A DNA stretch of 64,000 nt from Ectocarpus siliculosus (lineage: Eukaryota > Sar > Phaeophyceae > Ectocarpales > Ectocarpaceae), in contig FN649731.1 of NCBI GenBank assembly GCA_000310025.1, positions 3,752,186-3,816,185 of the forward strand, given 5' to 3'. Under the pieces are notes generated by a model. The model saw only the letters and a program-made list of their open reading frames with translations. It searched no databases and had not been told where the DNA came from. A program made the translations under genes and the position numbers. This document shows, in pieces, positions 38,101-48,000 of the stretch (positions are counted from its first letter, which is position 1; every line of letters begins with the position of its first letter).

Positions 38101-38548
38101 GACCACACGCGGACTGATACTAAGCCAAATTCACGAAGCGCATTTACACTCACTTGGATCGTTCTTCCGTGCCGACGGAGGTGCTGGGCTCCTCGTCCAC
38201 CATGTCCACCACCACCTGAGATGCTTGGCTGGTGCGCGTTGACTCGTCTGCTGCGGTGCTCGTACGTGCTGCTGAGAGCGAGCCCGCAACTGGCTGCTGC
38301 TGAGGCGATGCAGGGTGTGACATGTTGGCGTTTGCTGCTGCGCCAGCTGCTCCTGCTGCTGTTAGATCAACAGCAGCAGGCGCAGGAGCAGCAGCCTCTT
38401 GCGCAGAAGAAGTGTGCGCGCGTCCAAAGAAGGAGGTGATCTGCTGAGGCGCCTGTGCTGCTGCAGTCGAAGCAGTTGTCGAAGGAGCGGAGGCACTTGC
38501 GGCTGCATTCTGTTCTGCCTGCACGTTCATGTTGTTGGGGGTCTCCAT
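35107..38548 (-). CDS. Pogo/CENP-B-like DDD transposase (three exons)
   Basis: Exons 38548-38154, 37511-36263 and 35988-35107 sum to 2526 nt, giving 841 residues plus stop, and phases match (2, then 0). Exon 1 encodes a low-complexity Ala/Ser/Gln region containing QQITSFFG. Exon 2 begins with a long Ala-Pro repeat encoded by 18 bp repeats (37268-37500). It continues with two helix-turn-helix regions of pogo/CENP-B type: one around RYPLQFKVDAVRYS...ATLAEWVKK, one ending WCRRFLRVYRFSVRAVTRQGQKLP. The DDE_1 catalytic core starts at GNMDETPTWFESPGKNTVN. Exon 3 supplies the second and third acidic residues (AWDDYTVH, LQPCDGLVNKIFK) and an acidic tail. The triad is D-D-D, as in pogo relatives. Start choice: the METPNN Met, which is shared with the 26 kb derivative; a Met seven codons upstream is possible. 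No disruption was seen. Confidence 0.9.
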
Positions 38549-38608
38549 GCGGGGTGTTTCCCCGCACACAGATGCCGTGGCTGTGTGTGTGAGAGGTCTA
38601 TTTACACT

Positions 38609-38904
38609 CTGTTAGTGACTCTTTAGGACTAACCGATGTTGCACTTTGCAAGGCTAGGTTCCTCACGCGAGCAAGGCTAGGTTCCTCACCCCACATCTAC
38701 CCTAACCCTAACCCTAACCCTAACCCTAACCCTCACCCACGGCCAAAGCACGGCCTAGCGGCCGCGAACTGGTCGAGAACGCGGCGCAGCCGCGTTCTCG
38801 GAATGCGGAACGGCGAGAGGGCGCTGGAGAGGGTCAAGGCTAGGAACCAACGCCGGACCAATCAGAGGGCGTAAAAGCCGTTAGATAGGAAGAGTCACTA
38901 ACAG
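38609..38904. mobile_element. 296 bp nested TIR element carrying telomere-type repeats
   Basis: The 15-base inverted ends CTGTTAGTGACTCTT are perfect and flanked by ACT on both sides (38606-38608, 38905-38907). The 26 kb derivative of the host transposon lacks this block at the corresponding point, which supports an insertion. Inside are a direct repeat of GCAAGGCTAGGTTCCTCAC and about 34 bases of CCCTAA repeats (38699-38732). A 3 bp duplication hints at PIF/Harbinger-like mobilisation, but the superfamily is not certain. Confidence 0.75.
38699..38732. repeat. Interstitial (CCCTAA)n tract
   Basis: Five to six tandem CCCTAA units, the complement of TTAGGG, lie inside the nested TIR element. 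Confidence 0.95.
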
Positions 38905-39157
38905 ACTGCAAAAACTACTGGTGTGTGATGCCCAGGGGCAGATGCTGTATCACCCGGGTGATGGGTGATAAGAAGGGAGGGCCCCCGTGAATGTATGCGG
39001 CGCAACCAAAATATCACCGGGGTGTGTTATCTTATGTACCCCCGGTGATAAATCGATGGTTTGTCAGAAACGCCCAAAATTACCACCGGGGTGTGGTATT
39101 CTGTGGGGGGTGTGGTATCTTATTATGTACCGGTGGTATCTTGTGTCATATACGGTA

Positions 39158-39186
39158 GTCTAATGGTTTGATTTCGGCTTCTATAG
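39158..39186. repeat. Right part of the split 74 bp palindrome
   Basis: Exact complement of 33668-33696. See the left part at 33668-33712. Confidence 0.85.
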
Positions 39187-40540
39187 GACCCTCTGGCGAG
39201 AAGTTTTCCTCGCTTTCCACACACCGAGACATGATGATTATCCGTATCAGCTCTTCCGTAAAACGAATCGGCGCCACATCAACCATGCTCTCTCTGATAA
39301 CATGTGGCTTCTCCGCCCACGTAGACATCTACACGCAGCGCCACGATGGATGGTTTCATATTCTTCGATGGTGATTAAAGCGAAGGCGTTTGGTACATGT
39401 CGACACCGCCGCGCCGAGGGAGAACGAAGCAGTTTCGCTGTAACGAGTGAGCGCTGGTGGAAGGAATTTCAGCTGATCGGTATGACATAGCTGCCTTGAG
39501 AAGACATACAGCGGTAACGGTTGGGTTGTCGACTTACCTGCCCTCCACGAGCTGTCAGTCAGCGGCGCAGTTCTCCTCAAACTGTTGTTCCCTCAAATCT
39601 AGGGTCGCCGGTCAGCACAGCGCAACTTTCCCTCCAGGGCTACGTCAAGAAAAGGCTTTAGTCCCCCAGGACCCAAGGCACAGTTTTCTACACACGCGCG
39701 CGGGGCAGTTCGCTGTCAGTTCACTGCTGTAGTAGGTGTCTCTCTGTATCCACCTCCCGGTTTGCTTGATTTCACTCGCTTGTTCTGAGGACAACGAAAG
39801 ACAGCAACAAGACGCGGAGGGGGAGGGTTGAAAGAAAATATTGCTGTGGCTCGATGATGAAAGCTCCATTCCTGGAACAGAAGGCGTTTGTGTGTAGGGG
39901 TATTTTCTCAGCGAACTCGGGCGTACACTCCTGACAAGAGGGTTGCAAACCGCTTCGTCTCATCGCTTGGTTTGTTTCTGTTCCGGTTGATCTGATGTGA
40001 AACGAGAGGGAATCGTGCTCGACGGGCGTTGGGGAGATGGGATCCTTATCGTGGACTCTCGACGACGGGTACCCGATGACTCTTGCCTTGGCTCGAGCTA
40101 CAGCACATCTTTCGGACTACAAAAGTCCGCTTTCAGGATAAACCGTCGTGAACACGATTGTGCTCAGCAGTGCGGCGAGTTTCATCGACGGCGGGACAGA
40201 GAGACCAGAGTGGCGGGGGCGGGTCACGCTCGATGGACGTACCCTTTCGATCGGGTTGAAACGCCCCTTGAATCAAGCTGTTGGGGGAAGGTTTGCGAAC
40301 GGTGGCCCCCTGCTGCTTCGTCAGAAGATGTAGAGTCGCCATCGACGGGGACGGCTGTGCCGTTTGGGCAGAGCAAGGAGAACCGAAGAGCAAAGAGAAC
40401 CGACGCGCTCGTCGGGGGGGATGCTGCTGCTGAAGCACACACATCGGGCGGGTACTATTGTTCACACGAGACAATGATTGATGAGTCCCTTCCTTCGAGA
40501 GTCCCGTCCGGCTGATTTAACGAAGAGTATCTCCAACATA
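39187..40540. other. Sequence between the transposon and the UIM gene
   Basis: A 172-codon frame at 39997-40515 (+) has no recognisable motif and may be part of the UIM gene 5' region. Otherwise no feature is supported. Confidence 0.4.
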
Positions 40541-40758
40541 CCGTATATGACACAAGATAACACACCCCCTGGACCGATTTTCAAAGCTCGATTACTCCAC
40601 GACGAAGAGGATGCATAAATGAAACAATACGTTTTCGAACAGCTCTCGACGAGACGGTTCCAACGCCGCCGTTTTGGGCGCTGTGACTCTTCCTGCTGTG
40701 GAGAAATCTGAGTTTTGAAAATCGGCCAGGGGGGTGTGTTTTTTTGTTTCATATACGG
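40541..40758. mobile_element. 218 bp MITE with pogo-family termini, TA flanked
   Basis: Left end CCGTATATGACACAAGATAA is the TIR of the 5.4 kb transposon; the right end is its imperfect complement (GTTTCATATACGG). TA lies at 40539-40540 and 40759-40760. Inverted similarity extends about 50 bases inward through CACACCCCC and CCGATTTTCAAA. The core matches the 760-969 MITE. It lies about 300 bp before the UIM gene's first ATG. Confidence 0.85.
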
Positions 40759-41061
40759 TATCATTTTTGCTGCTGTTGCTGCTGCTGTTGTGAACCTGAT
40801 GTCTCAGATAAAAGATATCGAACCCCTGCCTGTGTGCAGGAAGATACTCCGGTAGAGTCGGTGGGCGCCAGTTCTGAGAACAGTTATTTTCTATTGAATT
40901 TGGAGTGGGGGGGGGGGGGCAACGGCGGAGCCCCCGTTCAGAGGGCTGGCTGCTGGCTGGCTGGCTGCTGGCTGGTGCAATCAGTCAGCGTCCCAGACAA
41001 AGCGACCCGCATTGATGTTGAGGCGGTGCCGCGAACCTGGTGGTTTCCGCTAGACTCCTTC

Positions 41062-44000
41062 ATGGATCACGACACCGCTGCAGAGCACAGCGCGAGAGAA
41101 ACAAGGGGCACGGGCAGCTCGAGTTCTCCGGCAGAAGACAACAGCGACGACGGGACCTCCCGCCCCGACCAGCAGGCGCGCCGGGAGAGACATGACATGA
41201 ACCAGGCAGCCCCCGCCGCTACCGTGCCGCCAGTCCTACCGAATCATGAGCTACCGGGCACTGCAGTGGGAACCCTACCGCCGCAAGGCTCCGAGGTAGC
41301 GCTGCAGGCGTCTGCGGGTAGCGGAGGCGAAGCACCCACCGAACCCAAGGTGACCAGTCTCGAGGGCTTGTTTCTACCCAGGGGCGAGGAGGTGGGGTGT
41401 GACTCGGTTAGCGATGATGATCGTTCGCAGTCGGAAGCTACCACGGGTTCGATAAGTCCAGCGCCGGCCGCGTGCTTCTCCTCCGACGCGACCCCCGCGG
41501 GAGGAGGGCCCCCGTCCCCGCCCGCATCGGTGGCAGAAGCAGCAGCAGCGAAGGAGACCCAATCACGCATGTTTCCTCAAATCGGGCCTCCTGACAAGAC
41601 GCCAGCAGTCACCCTCTTCCCAAGCTCAACAAGCAGCGTGACGTCGTTCCAGCAGCAGCAAGAGGGGCATCATCACCCTCCTGCTGAACCAACATACTCC
41701 CGGTCGCTGGCGGCTAGTGCCGCCGTGCTGCACGGTGGGCCGGCGGCAGGCGCTGCTGCTGCAGCAGCAGAGGAGGGCGAGAAAAATGCGAGGATGATGT
41801 CGAGTCCGTCAGCAAAGGAGCCCCCCAGCAGCGGCAGCGGCCCCACCGCCGAGCGGCGTGATAACTCGCTACCGCCGTCTCCTCCACCGGAGCACGAGAA
41901 CCAAAACATAGGGCAGCGGGAAGCGGCTACCGCTGCTTCGGCAGCAACAACAATAACAACACTCGAGGAGGGTTGTGATTATGACACGAATATACATGCT
42001 GATGATGCTCAACAACAACATCATCCGGCGCAGCGGCAGGGCGGAGTATTGGTTGGGGGTGCCCAAGATGACCGGCCAATATCCGACAATCCGGCGTCGA
42101 CACTATCGGCGTCGACACCATCATACGAATCGCATCACCGCCTTGTGCAGCACACCCGACGGCATGTAAACGAACCACATCAGCCGCCAGCGGTGCTCCA
42201 CCCGGGGGCCGCCGCGACCGACTTGGTAGCAGCCGCCGCTACGACGTCAACGCCCGGCCAATTCCACGCGGGGCGGCTGCAGCCGGCCTTCGGCAACCAT
42301 AACGCCTACGCGCAACCGCCGGCGGCTACGGCGGCAGCGTATTACGGTCACCACCAACCTTTACATTATTCTGCAGGAGGACCAACGCCACCGCCACCGC
42401 CCGGCACGATGCTCGGCGGCGCTGGCTTACCCTATCACTCACATCAATCCGGATTTGTTTTGCCCAATACCGGAAGGGCGCCGTTGCTTTCTGCCCCACC
42501 CCCCCGGGGAGGGGGCGATAGATATGATTTGGTGCCTCCAGGAGCGGCCTATGACCCTCATCATGGGCATCAGCATGTTCATCAACCTCAACATGCGTTG
42601 TATCCTCGGCAGCAGCAGTTTGAATTAGGAAGACCGGACGCCCTCGCCTCAGCGGCAACGGCGACACCAGCAGAGCACGCTCGCCCCGATGCCATCGCCG
42701 GTGCTCCCCAAACCCTCACGGAGGGCGTGCTGACAATGCTCCAAAGCAGCAGCGGCGGTGCCGCGAGTGGGGGTGTACGGGGAGGAGCGCCGGCAGCGGC
42801 GCCGGCGGCGGTGCTAGGGACGGCCGCGGGCGTCATGGCGGCGGCGGCGGCGGCGGGCGGGCGGGCGGACGGGGACGCGGTTCAGAACAACGCGTACAAC
42901 GACATCGGGCTGGTCGTGACGCGCACCAAGGAGCTGGAGAAAATCATGAGGGACTCGTTCCACGCAACGGGTGAGAAGAGAATGTACTGTAGAAGGAGCA
43001 TTGGTGGCTGCAAACACCAGGCAGCGAAGTGTTGCATGTCGTGAAAGTATACACACTCGCAGAAAATGTCATGGCCCATTCGAAGGAGTGTGTTGAAGTC
43101 GTTGCAGCGGTGAATGTTGAGAAAACGTGCTGGGTGCTGCGCTTGTTTGGGTCTGTTAAAGCCTGTGTTTATGCACGCCACCCTCTCCTAGTGACTTATG
43201 CGGTGAGCGGGCTAGCCCGCGCGACGCTGGTGCTTGTCTTGTGCTCCTTTGGCGGTGAGGCACGACGCCGCGTAGTATTAGTGTCTCTTTTTCGTCTGCT
43301 GTGGCTGCGTCTCCTCCGTCTGAACACGACCGGTGTGGTATTGTTGCTGTTACAGATGCTGTCGCTGCTGCTGCTGCTGTCTCGTCGCGTGTGAGCTTTC
43401 CATCGAACATCCCGCTTACAGCTTCGCGCAAATTCGGGCTTGATGGGTTGTGGTCCTCTCCGGCCCCCTGTCCCTCCTACTTCACACGTGCCTACGCCTT
43501 ACGCTACCGGCCGATGTCGTGTTTGTGGTCCTTTCTTACTTTCCCAGGGAACGGGCTGAACGAGTTGCTATCTTCGTTGAGAACGGACCGCAGGATCGAC
43601 CCTCGCACGCAGCAGCGCATACGCTCCATCGCCGCCATGCGCAACAAACTCGTCCACAGCGTGGACGCCAACAATTTGACGATGTCAAACACGTTCGGAG
43701 CCTCGGCTCGCAAGTGAGGCCACCGCGATTATTTTGTATTCCCGTTGTGATTGGATCGACGCGTAGTGTAGTGAGTTGTTGTGTTGTCCTCACACTAGAA
43801 GAAACCGTTCCGATCTCTCTATCCAGTACCTTTAATGTGTCCGTACTGGTCTAACACTCGACGCGGTCGATTCCCGTGGTCGCAGGCTAACTTACCCTAA
43901 AAAAGGTACACTCAATTACAATGGGTCCGCCAATGATGAGTGCGGTGCTGTGCGTAAAACTGACGTGTGTGTTCTGCGTGCGTGCTATTACTGTTCTTGT

Positions 44001-44974
44001 TTTGGTTTGGGATAAGAAACATGTGTACGTCGATTTTTATGACACGATTTTGGTATGGTTTGGAGACGCAGGTCACACAGCAGACGGCCACACGGGCGGC
44101 CATGGTTGTTTTTATGCCGCATATCACGCCTACGAAGCACCCTGGACATTCCCTAAGCATCTCGCCGCCAAGGAGATGTCTGGGTACCGCTGCTGCGTTT
44201 GTCAGTGCTCATTTTCTCAGCGATATTGAGAGCTCCGCGCATGAATTCTTTCAAGGCATACCGCAAGTTGACTGCCACGTCTCGTTTGATTGGTGACACG
44301 TGAGCTCACATACCCATTGCTGTAGCACGCAGGAGAGTTGCATAAGAGTCAACTAAGGGTGGTTTGTCGCTGGCACCATGGACCATCTCTCGCGGGCCGG
44401 TGGCGCTGCATGGGCGGGAGCCGCCGCCGATGCAGCCACTCCGTGGAAAATCTCGAGCGGCAACAGCGATCCCGCCCTTGCAGCGCCACGGGGTGGCAAG
44501 AGAAGGGCCATGGTGCCAGCGACAAACTACCTTCCTTTGACTCTTACGCAACTTTCCTGCGATGCTACAGCGGCGGGTGTGCGGCCTCACGTGTCACCAA
44601 TCAAATGAGACCGGGCGGCGGGCCTGCGGCGTTTTTTTTTTTCCTTGTCTTCACTTCGAATCAGCGACGTCAGCGTGCTTTGAATTGATTCTTGCGCGGA
44701 CCCCCCAATCTCGCCGCGAATATGAGCAATTCGACAAACGCAGCAGCAGTACCCAGACCTCTCCTTGGCGATGAGATACTTGTATGTTATAGTAGAGCAA
44801 TGTCAAGGGTACTTGGTCGGAATATCCTGTGGCACTACTCCAGCGTTGCTCTACTACTCCAGCGTTGGCGTTGCTCGCGAGGGATGGCGCGGCTTCCGAG
44901 GCAGCTGCCGAGCCAGCGTCTTCAAAGTCTTCCCCCAGTTCGTCTTGGTTTTGGACTACCCAGAACCGCGTGTA

Positions 44975-45005
<31 letters not shown>

Positions 45006-48000
45006 TTTTCAAAAANNNNNNNNNNNNNNNNNNNNNNNNNNNNNNNNNNNNNNNNNNNNNNNNNNNNNNNNNNNNNNNNNNNNNNNNNNNNNNNNNNNNN
45101 NNNNNNNNNNNNNNNCTTCTTTTTTTTTTTAGACAATTTCCTGGGGGGTCACAGGGGGGGGGGGGGGGCCCCCCGGTCCCCCCAAAAAAAGGGGCGGGGG
45201 GGGGGGCCCGGGGGGTTTTTTTTTTTCCTTTTTTTCCCTTAAAAAAGGGGGGGGCCGGGGGTTTTAAAATTTTTTTGGGGGGGGCCCCCCCATTCCCCCG
45301 GGAAATGGGGAAATTTGCCAAACGCCGGCGCGGGCCCCCCCCCCTCCCTTGGGGGGGGGAATTTTTTTTTTTTTTAGAGGGAAAATCCAAGGGGTTTTGG
45401 GGGGAAATTCCGGGGGCCCTTCCCCCGGGGTTTTTTTTTTCCCCCGGGGGGGGGTTCCCCCGGGGGGGGGGGGGGGCTTCCGGGGGGGGGGCCGGCCCCG
45501 GGTTTTAAAATTTTTCCCCCCTTTTTTTTTGGTTTTGGAAACCCCAAAACCGGGGGGCCCCCCCCCCCCCCCCCCCCCCCCGTGAGGCGATTTCCAATAA
45601 TTGCGGCATAGTTGCCTTAGACCAAGTGGGGAGCTCATACGCACCCCCGTCCCTTGAACATCGACCTCAACTACAGGGCCTTCAAGGTGATGTGCGACGA
45701 CTTGGAGCTGGGCCTTCGAGAGTGTGCCGCCAAGGTGGTCGAAGAGCCCTTCGAGCAGGCGGCCCGTCCCGCCGACGCCTTCCGGCTGGGAAACCACCCG
45801 GCCTTTCGCGGGATAGGCGGCACCGGCGCCGGCGGGGCCGGGGAAGACGGGGACTACAACGAGGCAGCGGGGATAGCGGAGGCCGAGGCTGCGGAGGTCG
45901 CCCGGCGAGAGCAAGAAGCGCTCATCGTCAAGGTGTGCAATATTCACCAACTCAGTTACCCACACCCTCTCGTTCGGACCCGCGTACCGGGGCGTGTGCA
46001 TGAAACTGTTGGTAGAGAGTATCTGCTGTACTACCCATGTTCCGTCTCGAAAGAGTTTTGTGGTCACCTGCTGTTGACCGACGAAGGAAAGCGACACGAA
46101 GAAGTATGCCCCCCCTCCCCCCCCTCTCCCTTCGATCAATCATCTCAATTCACCCATCCGCGTGGCCCCAAAACTCATCAACCACAATCCCAATGCCTTT
46201 CTTACTCCCTTGCAATAATGTATGTCCTCTGGCCGCCACTCAATACATACATGACGCCGTAATTTGCCACGTAAGGACTAAGCGCGGTTCCCCCACCACC
46301 TCCGTTTTTTCCCCTCTCGTCATGTATGACGCCGACATGCCAGGACAACGCACGGTTCCCACACAACCTCATCACGGCCAAGCGGAAGAACCGGCGCACC
46401 CAAGGTTCCGCCGCGCCCCCCGCTCCCGACGTCAACGATGAGGGCGCCTTCCCGGACATCAACTTCGCCTCCAGCGCCGCCGTGCAGCAGCAGTCCAGGA
46501 GGGCGGCAAAGGGGGGAGGGCGCAGCTGGGGGTGGGGGGGGTCAGGTACCACCGGGCCCTTCCCAAGGAGGCGGGCGGGCTGATGGGGGGGGGGGGGAGC
46601 ACCCCGGGGGGGGGAGCGATGAGGGTGGTTGGGATGGACAGGGGCGCATCGAGGAGGCTCAGATTGTTAGTGGAAGGTGAGAGGAGGACGGGCGTGCAGG
46701 CGGGTGTGGGGGTGTGTGGGGGGGTGTACTCATAGTCGTGCATGCCGTAGTCGTTAGACCATTGACCTCGCATCCCTACAAAGCCGGGACGGAGCACGCC
46801 GGGTTCTCACCGGACCATGCTCTCACATCACCAAGCGCGAAGCACCGTGAGGTATTCGGCGAGTCGCATGAAGGGTGAGCTGCATCCTGCTAAGGGTGTT
46901 CGGCATCTTGTGCTTACTTCCTTGCGTACGGATGGCAGCTGCGTATTACTTAATTTATTTTCTGGTGCTTTCACTTCCAGAGACAGTTGTAAGCACTGTG
47001 TAACTGCCTCGAGGGTGCTTGACCAATTTAACACGACGTGGTGCGATCATCCCCCTTGCGCGGAGTGAGGTTTCTCCACCCGCTCAACATGATCTACTCG
47101 ACCACCATTATGGTTACCGCCAAAAAAAAAAACAGAGGTAAAAAAAACGTGAACCTGGTTGCCGAGTTCACGAAGTGAATTGGTTTTTTTTACAACGTCG
47201 TTGCCAAGGGAGGAAAACCCAATCCCGATGGCAAACACCGGGAGTGTGTGGGGGGGGGGGGGGGGTATGTTGTTGTTCTTCCAAGGCTGCTAGACTGATG
47301 GCATGTATCACCAGGGCAGTTAGTTTGATGTGCTCATGTGTGATTGTTGACATTTTTTGCTGGCCGTCCTACCGCAAAGCTTGACCTAACCTGGCTGGCG
47401 TGTGTGGTGTTCACTTCTCGAGTCTTTTTTCGCCGGGGGGCAGCTGAGACTTGTCTATTTTTATTCTATATATTTGTTATCGTATTGGCCGGGTTCCGTG
47501 GACACGTTCCTTGTGCTACATCCGTTTCTGAAGGCACTGCTTGCGAATACTTGCGTTGCTCGGTTTTTGCCCCCTCTTCTTTCGCTGCCGCTTTTTGCCG
47601 CCATTAGCCGTCAGCATGTTGAGCAACATGTTCCTCTGTTACCAAGTGACCACCGCCACCATTGCCCCCTCCTTTCGTACCCATCGTCATCATTCATGTT
47701 TCTCCTGTTGTGTTTGCCGCTGTATTCCACGCGCTTCTCCTGCACCAGAGGCGTATGCCGGAAGCTCGGGCAGGGAGAGGTGGGCTACGTGGCCACCACC
47801 CACACCATGTCAGGCGTTTACCGGAAGTGGGACTGTCAGAGGCGGAATCCCGTGGATACCACGTGGAAAACCACCCCGAAGAACAAAGAAATGGATGAAG
47901 ATTTAACCAACCGGGTCGTTCCAGGGGCGTCCAAAGGGCAGGTATTTACGACTTCTACGATCGCGTCTGTTCCAACGATATGAATACTGTGAAAAAACGT

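Larger units (their letters stand above)
33713..39155 (-). mobile_element. 5.4 kb pogo/Tigger-like DNA transposon, apparently autonomous
   Basis: The ends are CCGTATATGACACAAGATA and its exact complement, with TA on both sides (33711-33712, 39156-39157). Subterminal regions contain many GGTGATAA and GGGGTGTGATA repeats in both orientations. A three-exon transposase lies on the minus strand, with all three exons open. The 3' portion contains a 100-N gap with duplicated flanks, so true length may differ. A separate 296 bp element is nested upstream of the transposase start. Perfect 19-base TIRs and an intact TA suggest recent activity. Confidence 0.9.
43548..45932 (+). other. HEPN-like segment of the UIM protein (spliced)
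   Basis: The spliced product reads from ELEKIMRDSFHATG through LNELLSSL...RIRSIAAMRNKLVHS into AFKVMCDDLELGLRE. The predicted all-helical character and the R-N-K-L-V-H motif fit the HEPN superfamily, where this motif can form an RNase site or serve in protein binding. The call rests on one motif and helix pattern, not on a profile match. Confidence 0.4.

Noticed and set aside
38699-38732. A true chromosome end
   Set aside because: The telomere-type repeat is short, internal, and enclosed by TIRs of a small element, with genic sequence on both sides.
40744-41061. In-frame upstream extension of the UIM gene first exon
   Set aside because: It begins with a TTG inside the MITE right end and includes Cys and Gly runs from repeats. 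The ATG at 41062 is the first reasonable start.
45116-46139. Pro/Gly-rich frames of 140-290 codons around the gap
   Set aside because: They run through homopolymer-rich low-quality sequence and N.
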